A stretch of DNA of 64,000 nt from Nereida sp965655635 (GCF_965655635.1 NZ_CBFHHE010000009.1:1-64000), one strand, 5' to 3'. Counted from the first letter of the stretch, positions 17,496-27,663 are shown. Numbers and translations: made by a program. Notes: a model not told the origin generated them from the letters alone.

Positions 17496-18832
17496 AGCAG
17501 CTCCTCAAGCGTTGCTGCATCAAACCCCAAAGGCGCGCTGAGACTGACGCCCGCTTTTGACATTTGCACTTGAATGCCAGCAGCCAATAGTTTGGTCTTG
17601 AGCGCGTCTACGGCCCCGAAATCCTTAGTTTCCATGGCCTGTGTCCGCAGCTCTGACAGCCACGCCTCAAGTGTGGACAAATCAACTGCGTCACCGGCCT
17701 CATCCACCTCCAGCAAGCCCAAGAACTGCGCCGATGCTTTCAGCGCCGCGCCCTCACCCGCAGAAGCCAAGCGGTGCAATTCGGCAATAGCCCCCGCAGT
17801 GTTTAGATCATCCCCAAGGGCTTGGATTACCGAAGCGGACACCTGTCCACCGTCTGCCGCAAGCCCGCGCCATTTCGCGAGGGTTTTTTCCGCATCAGCG
17901 CGCTTTTTCTCAGTCCAGTCCATTGGTTTGCGGTAATGCGTCGACAGCATCACAAATCGAATGACCTCGCCAGACACCCCTTGGTCTAACAACTCGTTTA
18001 CCGTGAAGAAATTGCCCAACGATTTGGACATTTTCTTGCCTTCAACTTGCAGCATTTCATTGTGCAGCCACACTTTTGCGAACCCGTGACCGGCACAACA
18101 GCTTTGCGCGATCTCGTTTTCGTGGTGGGGGAATTGAAGGTCGTTGCCCCCGCCGTGGATATCAAATTCGGCGCCCAGAAGGTCATGGGCCATGGCAGAG
18201 CATTCGATGTGCCAGCCGGGTCTGCCGCGCCCCCATGGGCTGTCCCAACCTGGCGTTTGCGCATCCGATGGCTTCCACAGCACAAAGTCCATCGGGTTAC
18301 GTTTATAGGGCGCCACTTCAACACGGGCCCCAGCGATCATATCATCTACAGATCGCCCCGAAAGCGCGCCGTATTCCGCATAGCTTTCGACCGCAAAAAG
18401 CACATTGCCCTCTGCCGCGTAGGCATGACCCGATGCGATTAAGCCTTCAATCATTTCAATCATTTGCGGAATATACTGGGTCGCACGTGGGGCCGCATCA
18501 GGCTCAAGCGCGCCAAGCGCGCCCATGTCACTTAAAAACCAGCTAATTGTCTCATCCGTAATGTCGCCAATAGCGCGGCCCGTTGCGGCCGCCTTGGCGT
18601 TAATCTTGTCATCAACGTCTGTGAAATTGCGAACGTATTTGACGCAATCCGCCCCATATGTGTGGCGCAGCACACGGTAGAGCACATCAAACACTACGAC
18701 CGGACGCGCGTTACCCAAATGCGCACGATCGTAGACCGTGGGACCGCACACATACATCCGCACATTTTGCGGGTCGATCGGCGTGAACGGGGCTTTTTCA
18801 CGGCGCTTGGTATCATAGAGCGTAATCGTCAT
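17492..18832 (-). CDS. cysS: Cysteinyl-tRNA synthetase
   Basis: A 446-residue class I synthetase. The zinc cysteine and HIGH-like signature are in MYVCGPTVYDRAHLGNAR, the ERGGGDL-type motif is seen as FDIHGGGNDLQFPHHENE, and KMSKSLGN is intact. The start at 18832 (MTITLYDTKRRE) is chosen because AGGAAG lies just upstream; the frame is open a further 34 codons but that stretch is unlike the family. It heads a three-gene leftward operon with cimA and the squalene-synthase-fold gene. Confidence 0.96.
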   Translation of the reverse strand: MTITLYDTKRREKAPFTPIDPQNVRMYVCGPTVYDRAHLGNARPVVVFDVLYRVLRHTYGADCVKYVRNFTDVDDKINAKAAATGRAIGDITDETISWFLSDMGALGALEPDAAPRATQYIPQMIEMIEGLIASGHAYAAEGNVLFAVESYAEYGALSGRSVDDMIAGARVEVAPYKRNPMDFVLWKPSDAQTPGWDSPWGRGRPGWHIECSAMAHDLLGAEFDIHGGGNDLQFPHHENEIAQSCCAGHGFAKVWLHNEMLQVEGKKMSKSLGNFFTVNELLDQGVSGEVIRFVMLSTHYRKPMDWTEKKRADAEKTLAKWRGLAADGGQVSASVIQALGDDLNTAGAIAELHRLASAGEGAALKASAQFLGLLEVDEAGDAVDLSTLEAWLSELRTQAMETKDFGAVDALKTKLLAAGIQVQMSKAGVSLSAPLGFDAATLEELL

Positions 18833-18976
18833 GGGATGCTTCCTGCGGTCTGTCGGGGCGGGCTTATCATTGCAACGCGGACGCGCCAAGAGCCTTGCAG
18901 ACCCAGATGAAACAACCCGCCGCGTGCAGCGCAAATTCCGGTTGACCCGCGCTGCACTCTCTGGCCCACATAGGAC

Positions 18977-20153
18977 ATGAAATTATCAAATCGCATTAGC
19001 ACCCTGACGGGCGACGGCGACGACGGATGGGCGCTTTTGTACCGCGCCCGTGCGCTCAAAGCCGCTGGAACTGAAATCACAGACCTCACCATTGGCGAGC
19101 ATGACATCCGCACGGACCCAAGCATTCTGGCCGCCATGAACGAAAGCGCCAAGGGTGGTCACACGGGCTATGCCAGCGTACCTGGCACCAAACCGCTGCG
19201 CGATGCAGTTGCGGCACGGGTAAGCGCACGGACAGGTGTCCCCACAACCCGCGACAACGTTCTGATCACCGCCGGCGGGCAATCCGCCCTTTTTGCAGCC
19301 CACCACGCGTGCTGCGATGAAGGCGACACCGCTGCCCATATCGAGCCCTATTACGCCACATACCCCGGCACGATCCGCACGGTTGGTGCGATCCCGCGCG
19401 CCGTGCCTGTTCAGGCGGACAATGGCTTTCAACCAACCGCAACAGATCTGGCAGCAGCACGCAACGCGCGCAGCTTGGTGATCAACACCCCCAACAACCC
19501 AACGGGCGTAATCTATACCCAACAAACCATTGAAACCATTGCGCAAACAGTCCTTGAAAACGACATGTGGATGATCAGCGACGAGGTTTATGACACCCAA
19601 ATCTGGCGCGGCAAACACCTGTCCCCCCGCACGATTGACGGCATGGCGGCACGTACTTTGGTGGTTGGCTCTATGTCGAAATCCCACGCCATGACTGGTA
19701 GCCGTATCGGCTGGGTCATTGCCGATACGCCGATCATTGAACATCTTCGCGATCTGGCGACGCACACGACATACGGCGTGGCGGGTTTTATCCAAGACGC
19801 AGCACATTTCGCCCTGACCGATGATCCGGAGCTTGAACGGCGCGTGAGTGCCCCGTTCGAGCGGCGCCGCAAAATTGCGATGGATATTCTGGGGGCGCAG
19901 AACAGTGCGCCTTATCCCCAGTGCCAGCGCGATGTATCTGATGCTCGACATTCGTGGCACGGGGGTAAGCGGCGACAGCTTTGCCAACACACTACTGGAT
20001 CATCACAACATTGCGGTCATGCCGGGCGAGAGTTTCGGCCAAGCGGCAGCGGGACATATTAGAGTTGCTATGACTGTGGATGATGATGATGCGCTGTCAG
20101 GGGCATTAAAGACACTTTTCACCTTCGCCGCAGACTTTATACCTGAGCAATAA
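18977..20153 (+). pseudogene. PLP-dependent class I/II aminotransferase, frameshifted near the C-terminus
   Basis: Residues 1 to about 305 follow one frame: TDLTIGEHDIRTDPSI near the start, NTPNNPTGVIY, SDEVYD and the PLP lysine Lys235 in GSMSKSHAMTGSRIGW. The remainder (SASAMYLMLDIRGTG ... AVMPGESFGQAAAGHIRVAM) is in another frame, which ends at 20153. One extra base between about 19891 and 19911 explains the shift; a GGGGG run at 19891-19895 is a likely site. Removing one base restores 391 residues, the usual size. As given, the first frame runs into an unrelated tail ending at 20062. Substrate unknown; the sequence resembles aspartate/tyrosine/aromatic aminotransferases. Confidence 0.85.
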
Positions 20154-20216
20154 CAATACCCTACGGGGTGAAGTTTAAGTAACCGATAACCGCTAGCTAG
20201 TCGCAACCATAACTGC

Positions 20217-22037
20217 CTAGCCCTCGGCGCGCTCTGCCAGTTCAAGCCACTCTTCTTCAGCCTGTGCCAAAAGCTGTTGCCGCTCAACCAGACCTTCGGT
20301 CGCTTTGGCAAACTTCACAGGTTCAGCTGTGTAAAGATCAGGCTGCGCCAGATATGCCTCAAGCTTTGCGATCTCGGCGTTTAGGCGGTCAATCTCGGCG
20401 GGCAGCGCCTCAAGACGGTGCTTTTGCGTGAAACTTAGTGCCTCAACAGGTTTCGCAGCGGGATCAGGCGCGGTTGTTTTTGGCGCTTGTTTTGCTTGCG
20501 GCGCGGACGCTTCAACGCTTGCGGCAACGGCGCTGCGCTGGCTTTGGTAATCGCTCCAGCCGCCGGCATAAACAGTCGCGCGGCCATCGCCTTCCATTGC
20601 AATTGTGGTGCTGGCAACGCGGTCCAAAAAGTCACGATCGTGGCTGACCAGCAAGACCGTGCCATCGTATTCCCCAAGCAAATCTTGCATCAAATCAAGG
20701 GTTTCAACGTCCAAATCGTTGGTCGGCTCGTCCAAGACCAACACGTTAGATGAGCGCGCCATGATTTTAGCCAGCAAAAGCCGCGCTTTTTCACCCCCCG
20801 AAAGCGAACGAACAGGCGCGCGGGCCTGACGTTCGTCGAAGAGAAAGTCCTTAAGGTAGCCAATCACGTGACGTGGCTCGCCGCGCACCATAACTTGGTC
20901 TGCTTTACCCGAAACTGCCATATCTTTGTCGCCCGTCAGACTGTCCCAAAGGGTCATATCCGGATCCAGTTGAGCACGGCTTTGATCAAAAATTGCCAAC
21001 TGAAGATTGGTGCCCAATTTGATCTGTCCCTCATCGGGAGACACTTGTCCGGTCAGCATATTAAGCAGCGTGGTTTTGCCCGCACCATTCGGTCCCACAA
21101 AGGCGATACGGTCTTTGCGTTGGATCGTAAGCGAGAAATCATTCAGGATTAGCTTATCGCCGTAACGCTTTGAAATACCAATAGCTTCCATAACCTTTTT
21201 GCCAGACTTCGGCCCAGCCTCAAGCGCCATGGCAGCACCGCCCTGGCGTTTGATCATACCTGCACGGTCGGCGCGTAATTCCTGCAATGCACGCACACGG
21301 CCCTGATTGCGTTTGCGCCGCGCCGAGATGCCTTCAACGGCCCAACGGGCCTCGGCCTTGATCTTGCCGTCCAGCTTGTGGCGCTGCATGTCCTCTTCTT
21401 CCCACGTGGCGTCACGCCATTGCTCAAACGCATCAAAGCCCTTTTCCTGACGGCGCACCGCACCACGGTCAATCCACAGGGTCGCGCGGGTCAAAGCACG
21501 CAAAAACGCGCGGTCGTGCGAGATCAGCACAAACGCTGCACGGGTCTGTTTCAGCTCGGCCTCAAGCCACGCGATTGCCTCAATATCAAGGTGGTTCGTC
21601 GGCTCGTCCAACAGCATCAACTCGGGCGCTTCAGCCATAAGTTTGGCCAAGGCCGCACGGCGGCGCTCCCCACCCGATGCGGTGGCCACATCACCGTCGG
21701 GGTTAAACCTCAACCCTTCTGCAACCATGTCCACTTTATAGCTTTCAGATGGGTCAAGCGCGCTGGTGGCATAATCGCCCAATGTGGCAAACCCCTCCAT
21801 CGTGGGGTCTTGCTCCATGTATCCAACGCTGACGCCGGGGCTTGTCACGCACGCGCCTGTGTCTTGCTCGACCAAGCCCGCCATGACTTTCATCAACGTG
21901 GATTTGCCAGAGCCGTTTCGCCCCACCAATGCTACGCGGTCTGCGGGATGAACCAGAAGGCCCAGTTCGGAGAAGACAGGCTCGCCGCCGAAGGTCAGCG
22001 AGATGTCAGAGAGTTGTAAAAGGGGTGCACGTGCCAT
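20217..22037 (-). CDS. ABC-F family ATPase (Uup-like)
   Basis: A 606-residue soluble protein with two ABC ATPase domains and no membrane segments. The Walker A motifs are GRNGSGKST and GPNGAGKTT; signatures SGGERRRAALAK and SGGEKARLLLAK; Walker B LMLLDEPTNHLDIEA and LVLDEPTNDLDVETL. The C-terminal ~80 residues are charged and helical (LEALPAEIDRLNAEIAKLEA), like the Uup coiled coil. ABC-F proteins act on ribosomes. It is a single gene, leftward, convergent with the broken aminotransferase. Confidence 0.92.
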   Translation of the reverse strand: MARAPLLQLSDISLTFGGEPVFSELGLLVHPADRVALVGRNGSGKSTLMKVMAGLVEQDTGACVTSPGVSVGYMEQDPTMEGFATLGDYATSALDPSESYKVDMVAEGLRFNPDGDVATASGGERRRAALAKLMAEAPELMLLDEPTNHLDIEAIAWLEAELKQTRAAFVLISHDRAFLRALTRATLWIDRGAVRRQEKGFDAFEQWRDATWEEEDMQRHKLDGKIKAEARWAVEGISARRKRNQGRVRALQELRADRAGMIKRQGGAAMALEAGPKSGKKVMEAIGISKRYGDKLILNDFSLTIQRKDRIAFVGPNGAGKTTLLNMLTGQVSPDEGQIKLGTNLQLAIFDQSRAQLDPDMTLWDSLTGDKDMAVSGKADQVMVRGEPRHVIGYLKDFLFDERQARAPVRSLSGGEKARLLLAKIMARSSNVLVLDEPTNDLDVETLDLMQDLLGEYDGTVLLVSHDRDFLDRVASTTIAMEGDGRATVYAGGWSDYQSQRSAVAASVEASAPQAKQAPKTTAPDPAAKPVEALSFTQKHRLEALPAEIDRLNAEIAKLEAYLAQPDLYTAEPVKFAKATEGLVERQQLLAQAEEEWLELAERAEG

Positions 22038-22084
22038 GGGGAGCAGCTATGTGCGTGCGGCCGCCGCGTCAACATGATCTTGCA

Positions 22085-22897
22085 TCACGCCCAACTGTCC
22101 GCCAGCCGTTTGCGCGCCTCGGGCACATCTGCCACGCGCAGCGCGGTGAAAACATGGGTGGTCTTCATATGCGGATCAACCACCGCGTGATCCCCGATCC
22201 AACCGCCCATCATCAGGTAAGTCCGCAAAAGCGGCGGCACATTTGTGCGGCGCAGAACTTGGCCAGTTGGCGTCAGTGAGGCCAGAGCCACCGCCTTGCC
22301 GCCTGCCAACTTACCCGCTTGCCCAGCTGGTAACACCGGCGTGCCGTGCCCCTGACGACCGTGCTTGGTAAAAAGGTGGCAAAGCACATCCGTGTGGTGC
22401 GCAATCTCAGTGCCTTCAAAGCTTGAGCACCCGATGATCACATCCACATCTGCCGCACGCGCCAATTGGGCCAGCGTCCCCCACGCGCGGCGCAACACAT
22501 CCGCGTTTTGTACATCCGGATCAACGCAGACACGGCCCAGTTCAAGTATCGTATCGCCGCGCTCGGCAAAGGGGCTCAAATCGTAAAAGCCGCCTGTGTA
22601 ACTGTCTGCGTAGCTTGCCGCACCTTGGGGCGTGGTCACCGGCTGTAACACGCGGGTTCGAAACCCACCAACGATGCGGCCGTCTTGTTGATGATCCACC
22701 ACAACGTGATGCTGAGACAGCACATCAAACGGGTCTGCATCGATGCCCGCACTGCCAAAGAAAGCGCGGTGGCGCAGGGCCTGCAACGCGCGTAGTTCTG
22801 CGGGTCCTGATGCGGGCCGCGCGACAAAACGCGGCGCGCTGCGCGTCTGAGGCGCAGGGCTGAGCGGTTCATCAAAAGATGCGTCGCGGGGTTGCAT
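22085..22897 (-). CDS. olsB: L-ornithine N-alpha-acyltransferase
   Basis: A 270-residue GNAT-fold acyltransferase that makes lyso-ornithine lipid from ornithine and 3-hydroxyacyl-ACP. Family signatures are ILELGRVCVDPD, DVIIGCSSFEGTE and the C-terminal RTYLMMGGWIGDHAVVD. The first ~25 residues are proline/alanine-rich and probably disordered. Ornithine lipids replace phospholipids under phosphate limitation in many alphaproteobacteria. The partner olsA is not next to it. The upstream end lies against the msrB leader. Confidence 0.88.
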   Translation of the reverse strand: MQPRDASFDEPLSPAPQTRSAPRFVARPASGPAELRALQALRHRAFFGSAGIDADPFDVLSQHHVVVDHQQDGRIVGGFRTRVLQPVTTPQGAASYADSYTGGFYDLSPFAERGDTILELGRVCVDPDVQNADVLRRAWGTLAQLARAADVDVIIGCSSFEGTEIAHHTDVLCHLFTKHGRQGHGTPVLPAGQAGKLAGGKAVALASLTPTGQVLRRTNVPPLLRTYLMMGGWIGDHAVVDPHMKTTHVFTALRVADVPEARKRLADSWA

Positions 22898-23009
22898 GTG
22901 TTCGACCCTCCTTGGCGAAGCAGCCCGCTCACCCTATGTCTGTTGCAAGCGAAGGTCATCACCAAACATGACCCACCCCCAAAATGCCCCTCGTTCAAGG
23001 AGACAGCCC

Positions 23010-23408
23010 ATGGATAAAGTCATCAAAACCGACGCGGAATGGCGCACGCAACTGAATGATCTTGAGTATAAAGTCCTGCGCAAACACGGCACAGAGCGCG
23101 CGGGCAGCAACGAAAACTTCCCAAAGAACGATGGTATTTACCTGTGCAAAGGGTGCGGCGCGCCACTTTTTGATCAAGCCCACAAGTTTGAAAGCGGCAC
23201 CGGATGGCCATCCTTTTACCAACCGATTGATGCAGAATTAGTCGGTGAAAAATCAGACAACAACTTTTTCATGCGCCGCACAGAAGTACATTGCGCGCGC
23301 TGTGACGGGCATTTGGGCCATGTGTTCCCGGACGGGCCTGCGCCGACGGGCCTGCGCTATTGCATCAACGGCGTATCCCTGTCTTTTCACGCCGAAGACG
23401 AGGCCTGA
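23010..23408 (+). CDS. msrB: Peptide-methionine (R)-S-oxide reductase
   Basis: A 132-residue enzyme that reduces methionine-R-sulfoxide in proteins. The four zinc cysteines (Cys46, Cys49, Cys95, Cys98) and the catalytic Cys118 in RYCINGVSL are present, and the motif HKFESGTGWPSFY is diagnostic. ATG 23010 is preferred, with AAGGAGA 9 nt upstream; the frame is open earlier but not family-like. No signal peptide, so cytoplasmic. A GNAT gene follows 6 nt later. Confidence 0.95.
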   Translation: MDKVIKTDAEWRTQLNDLEYKVLRKHGTERAGSNENFPKNDGIYLCKGCGAPLFDQAHKFESGTGWPSFYQPIDAELVGEKSDNNFFMRRTEVHCARCDGHLGHVFPDGPAPTGLRYCINGVSLSFHAEDEA

Positions 23409-23414
23409 GCCACC

Positions 23415-23942
23415 GTGAGCACATCCACCGCACCGCTTGTCCGCCCCGCATCCGCCGCTGATATGGCGACTGTGACACGAATCTACGCCTATGAGGTGTT
23501 GCACGGGCTTGCCACATTTGAAGAAACACCCCCCAATGAAGCGGAGATGACCAGCCGCTTTGATGCCCTGCGCGCGGGCGGATTTCCCTATTTGGTGGCT
23601 GAACTTGATGGGGTGGTCACGGGATACTCATATGCGGGTCCATACAGGGTGCGTCCCGCGTACCGTCATTCTATCGAATCGTCTATCTACGTGGATGCGG
23701 CCACCCGGGGGCGCGGTGTGGGGCGCGCCTTGCTTGCGGCCTTAGTCGCGGCCTGTGAAGACAAAGAATGGGCACAAATGGTGGCCGTCATAGGAAACAG
23801 CGAAAACCACGGATCAATCCAGCTACACGCAGGACGCGGGTTCCACCTGACGGGCACGCTTCAGGCTGTGGGTTTTAAGCTGGGTCAATGGGTAGATACA
23901 GTGATTATGCAACGGTCGCTGCGCAATACGCTCGACAAATAG
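23415..23942 (+). CDS. GNAT N-acetyltransferase, phosphinothricin acetyltransferase-like
   Basis: A 175-residue protein starting at GTG. The N-terminal VRPASAADMATVTRIYAYEV and the acetyl-CoA binding block YVDAATRGRGVGRALLAAL, followed by AVIGNSENHGSIQLHAGRGF, match the phosphinothricin/methionine-derivative acetyltransferase group. Natural substrates of such enzymes are often methionine sulfone or sulfoximine, which would fit the neighbouring msrB, but this is inference. It is 6 nt after msrB, so coupled. Confidence 0.85.
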   Translation: MSTSTAPLVRPASAADMATVTRIYAYEVLHGLATFEETPPNEAEMTSRFDALRAGGFPYLVAELDGVVTGYSYAGPYRVRPAYRHSIESSIYVDAATRGRGVGRALLAALVAACEDKEWAQMVAVIGNSENHGSIQLHAGRGFHLTGTLQAVGFKLGQWVDTVIMQRSLRNTLDK

Positions 23943-23958
23943 TAGAATCTGGCGGGGT

Positions 23959-24408
23959 TTAAGCGTCGTCCAGGACTGATCCTGTATCAAAGTTGCCCAA
24001 GTTACCCAATAACTGACTCAAGAAGCTTACGCCCTCAATGTTGCTGTCTGTGACGCGCCGCGACAGGGCCACCACTTGGCCATCCTCAAGCGTAAACCGC
24101 TCGATGTTGCTGACCACGCCGTCTGCGTCTGTGCTAATTGCCACAACTTCGCGATCAACCTCGCTTGGGGCTTGGTAGGCATAAAGGCGGAACTGGCTTT
24201 GAACGTAATAGATACCGCTGTCCGTGCGCACACCACCTGTCGTGGGCGGACCAAAGCGTTCAATCACAGAATCGCGCGTATCAACACCAACGGCCACTTC
24301 GGCCAGATCCCCATCTGTAGGTGCGTACCCGTGGTTGCGAAACCGTTCGGAACACGCCGTAACCGTGAAAACAGCGGCTGCGATGACTGTGGCTTTGAAA
24401 AGATGCAT
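23959..24408 (-). CDS. bamE: Outer membrane assembly lipoprotein BamE (SmpA/OmlA)
   Basis: A 149-residue lipoprotein. The signal peptide ends in a lipobox, TVTAC, with Cys19 as the lipidated residue. The core has the SmpA/OmlA pattern GVDTRDSVIERFGPPTTGG, then YYVQSQF and an Asn-x-Glu-Arg strand. It belongs to the BAM complex that inserts beta-barrel proteins. It is divergent from yceD, as in many Rhodobacterales. Confidence 0.88.
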   Translation of the reverse strand: MHLFKATVIAAAVFTVTACSERFRNHGYAPTDGDLAEVAVGVDTRDSVIERFGPPTTGGVRTDSGIYYVQSQFRLYAYQAPSEVDREVVAISTDADGVVSNIERFTLEDGQVVALSRRVTDSNIEGVSFLSQLLGNLGNFDTGSVLDDA

Positions 24409-24504
24409 AACCGGTGTGACCCTTTATCCGAGCGCGCGTGGGTTGGCGTTCTGTATTAATAGACCTATATCGGCACACTCGAGTGTTCAAGAATGGAAAT
24501 CCCG

Positions 24505-25074
24505 ATGACTGCGCCAGACCAGCCTACCCCACCCGCGGCCCATATTTTGCGCCTGTCAGAATTGGCCTCGCGCAAGCCCACGCATTTTACTGTCACGCCC
24601 ACAGGTGCGGATCACGACGCGCTTTTGGCTGATCTGCGCGCCGATCTTGGGGTGGAGAGCCTGCGCAAAGTACGCCTTGAGGGGAAAATCACCCCCAAAG
24701 GCCAGAACGACTGGCATTTAACCGCACAGCTTGGCGCGACCGTTACCCAGCCCTGCGTGGCAACGCTTGAGCCTGTGACCACCCGCATCGATGAGCCGCT
24801 TGAGCGGATTTACACGGCCAACCCACCCGCCGTTGATGAAGCCACAGAAATTGAGATGCCCGAGGACGACCGGATTGAGCCTTTGCCCGAAGTGGTTGAT
24901 CTGATGCATGTCTTGTTCGAAGCGCTGACCCTATCGGTGCCCGCATTTCCGCGGATCGAAGGCTCAGGCCCGGTGAAAATTGCGGTAACTGCACCCGAAA
25001 AAGAAGCCATGACCGACGAGCAGGCAAAGCCGTTCGCGGGGCTTGCGGATTTGCTTAAGGGCAGCAAAGACTAA
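24505..25074 (+). CDS. yceD: YceD/DUF177 family protein
   Basis: A 189-residue acidic protein of the DUF177 family, needed in other bacteria for normal 23S rRNA accumulation. The conserved segment is about residues 60-125, with QPCVATLEPV holding the conserved cysteine and IDEPLERIYT after it. ATG 24505 is preferred with GGAA upstream; ATG 24493 is possible. In most bacteria yceD lies directly before rpmF; here paiB and a broken binding-protein gene separate them. Confidence 0.87.
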   Translation: MTAPDQPTPPAAHILRLSELASRKPTHFTVTPTGADHDALLADLRADLGVESLRKVRLEGKITPKGQNDWHLTAQLGATVTQPCVATLEPVTTRIDEPLERIYTANPPAVDEATEIEMPEDDRIEPLPEVVDLMHVLFEALTLSVPAFPRIEGSGPVKIAVTAPEKEAMTDEQAKPFAGLADLLKGSKD

Positions 25075-25227
25075 CGCACTTTTTGTTGAGGGATGAATTG
25101 TTGAGGGCTGAAACCTGCCCCCTTCTTTTTGCGACGTGTTATCAGTAATGTTTGGCGAGCAGCCGCAGGGTTGCTAACCATTTCAAAGCAGTACCAAATT
25201 CCCCAGTAGCCAAAGTAAGGACGCCCC

Positions 25228-25854
25228 ATGCGCCAGCCCGAGGTATTCAGCGAGACACGCGTTGACGTGATGCACGCGATGATGACCGAGCACCCTTTTG
25301 CGGCGGTTGTGTCGCACGCCACAGGCAACCTCAGCGCTGATCACGTTCCGCTTGTGGTGCACATCAGTGTTGATCCGTTAGGTGCGCTGCACGGGCATGT
25401 CGCTGTGTCCAATCCGCTTTTTCGCGAAACGTCCGGCCCTATTGAGGTGCTTTGCCTATTCCAAGGGCCGCAAACCTATGTGACGCCCGCATGGTATGCC
25501 TCAAAAAAGGAGCACGGCAAAGTTGTGCCCACGTGGAATTACGTGGTCGTGCACGCCCGCGGGACCCTGACGTTCAAGCGTGACCCCGAATGGTTGATGC
25601 GCCATCTGCATGAGTTGACCGACGCCCACGAGCAAAACCGTCCCCAACCATGGGCTGTGACCGACGCCCCTGACGATTATGTGGCGCGGATGCTGCGCGG
25701 TTTGGTGGGCTTTGAGATTATCATCGATGATCTGCAAGGCACGTGGAAAATGAGCCCGAACAAAGAACAGGCAGTCCGTAGTAGCGTTGAGCGCGGCTTG
25801 GCGGAAGCTGGTGCGGCTGACATTGCACATTTGGTTCAAAACCGCGGTGCGTGA
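25228..25854 (+). CDS. FMN-binding PaiB family protein
   Basis: A 208-residue protein of the PaiB family (split beta-barrel FMN-binding fold). Family blocks are HPFAAVVSHA, ADHVPLVV, GHVAVSNPLF and the strongly conserved YVTPAWYASKKEHGKVVPTWNYV, here written as its parts. The founder in Bacillus is a negative regulator of sporulation and protease genes, but many members have unknown roles. No paiA-type acetyltransferase is adjacent. Confidence 0.87.
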   Translation: MRQPEVFSETRVDVMHAMMTEHPFAAVVSHATGNLSADHVPLVVHISVDPLGALHGHVAVSNPLFRETSGPIEVLCLFQGPQTYVTPAWYASKKEHGKVVPTWNYVVVHARGTLTFKRDPEWLMRHLHELTDAHEQNRPQPWAVTDAPDDYVARMLRGLVGFEIIIDDLQGTWKMSPNKEQAVRSSVERGLAEAGAADIAHLVQNRGA

Positions 25855-25874
25855 ACCGTTCTGCACAAAAGAAA

Positions 25875-25902
25875 ACGGGCGCCCCACGCATGAGACGCCC
25901 GC
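25875..25902. terminator. Weak hairpin between converging paiB and binding-protein gene
   Basis: CGGGCG (25876-25881) pairs with CGCCCG (25896-25901) with a 14-nt loop. A-rich sequence on its left side would be the T tract for leftward transcripts. It lies in the 73-nt gap between two converging genes. Confidence 0.5.
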
Positions 25903-25927
25903 CTAAACTTTCAAAGCTAATGCGTGA

Positions 25928-27504
25928 TTAGTTCACGCTTACCCACCGCAAGATAAAGAAGTTGTCGGGGCGTTGTGTCAGCGCAATGTTGCTTCGCGCA
26001 CCCCAAACAAGCGGTTGCACATAAAGCGGCACATAAGCTTGCTCATCTTTTAGGATGGTCGCCACCTCGTCCAGCATCGCTTGGCGTTTTGCATCGTCGA
26101 TTTCCGATGGGATCATTGGCAACAGCGCATCAACGCGGGCGTTTGAATAGTCACCAAAGTTCCAGCTGCCCAGCTTTTTCTCTGCATCAGGTGTGCTGGC
26201 AAGGAAACGGATCGGCTGCTCTGCGTCAAAAGTGCCGGGCGACCAGCCCAGAAGATACATGTCAAAGTTGTCTTCGCGCAGCTCTGGCCAGTAATTGCCC
26301 ACGGGCATCGCCTCAAGTTGCGCATCAAGACCGATTTGCGCCAGCATGCCAACGACCGCCTGACAGACCGCCTCATCGTTCAGGTAACGATCATTGGGGC
26401 ACTTCAGGCCAAATGAGAACCCGTCCGCATAGCCCGCCTCTGCGAGCAACGCATTGGCATCACCCACCGCAGCACCGTTTGTCGCACCAAGATTTTGCGT
26501 ATAGCCGCGCATTGCTGGGCTGACCAACTGGTTGGCGGGCTCTGCGTTACCGCGCATGATGGTTTGCAAAATCGCCGGTACATTAATGGCCGATGCAACC
26601 GCTTTGCGAACGCGTACATCTTTGAACGGGTTCGGCTGACCTGCGTCAGTGCCGTATTTCAGCGTATCTGCCGCGTGGGGCACGCCAAGCATGATAACGC
26701 GGGCCTTAATGCCTTGGATCACTTTCACATTGGCGTCGCCCGAAAGGCGGCTGGCGTCTTGGATCGGCACGGGGTTGATCATATCCACGTCACCCGACAG
26801 CAATGCGGCCACCGCCGTTGCGCTGTTCTGGATGGGCGTAAATACCGCCTCAGTCACGTTATGTTCGGCTTCACCCACCATCCATCAAATGGCGTAAGGA
26901 CATTGCGCAGACCTGGCTGACGCTCGGTCAACATAAAGGCGGCGGTGCCGTTGGCGTTAAGTGTCGCGTGGTTTTCGCCTTCTTTCGTGGGTGCCACCAC
27001 GTCATTTTCCTCGGCCCATCCGCTGTCCATGATCATCCAGTTGGCGATGCTGTCGGGGAAAATGGGATTGGGCGCTTTGGTCATAATGTCGACAGTGAAG
27101 TCATCCACGACTTTCACGTCCAAGACAGGCGAGAACCAGCTTGAGGTATCCGCAGACGGGCCCGAGGCGCGCTGATAACTGAAGAGCACATCCGCAGAAG
27201 TGAAATCTTCGCCGCCGTGGAACTTTACGCCCTGACGCAAGTTAAACCGCCAACCTTCGCCGTTGCCGATCGGCTCCCATGACGTGGCAAGCGCAGGCTT
27301 GATCGCCATATCTTTGCCGCGGCGCACAAGGCCCTCGTAGACATTGTTCCAAAAGCCCAGAACCGGCGCAGAGTTTACAGCTTGAGGGTCCATGGTTTGG
27401 GGATCAGTGTTGCCCGCCCACCGAAACGTTTCGGCCTGCGTGCCAAACGCGGTGCTAAGCGCCAACACCCCCGCAAGCGTTGTCTTGGTCGCAAAATTGG
27501 TCAT
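25928..27504 (-). pseudogene. ABC transporter peptide-binding protein (SBP family 5), frameshifted
   Basis: Two frames together give one periplasmic solute-binding protein of the oligopeptide/dipeptide class. The first part starts at ATG 27504 with a clear signal peptide (LAGVLALSTAFGTQA) and contains DPQTMDPQAVNS and RQGVKFHGGEDFTSADV; it reads to the DGWW block. The second part resumes in another frame at GEAEHNVTEAVFTPI and ends ILRWVSVN. One missing base at the CCC run 26874-26876 (GGG on the coding strand) explains it: adding one G restores 525 residues. No permease or ATPase genes are adjacent. Could be a real lesion or a homopolymer error. Confidence 0.88.
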
Positions 27505-27663
27505 TCGATATGGTCCTTTACCAAGGGTATAAATGCGCGAGCCGCACCGAAACTGTAATGCGCCTTTGGACACTACCCTGCCCCAGATCAGGCGTTTGAA
27601 CAGACATTGCCAGATACTAATTCCCGCGTTAGCATTCGCTCATTGTATAGTGAGGGGCGTCAA

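Noticed and set aside
18986..19990. Long open frame antisense to the aminotransferase
   Set aside because: The composition is cysteine/arginine-rich with no family match; it is a by-product of codon bias on the opposite strand of a recognisable gene.
25075..25130. Terminator after yceD
   Set aside because: Only a 4-bp GGGC/GCCC stem before a T-rich run; could be chance.
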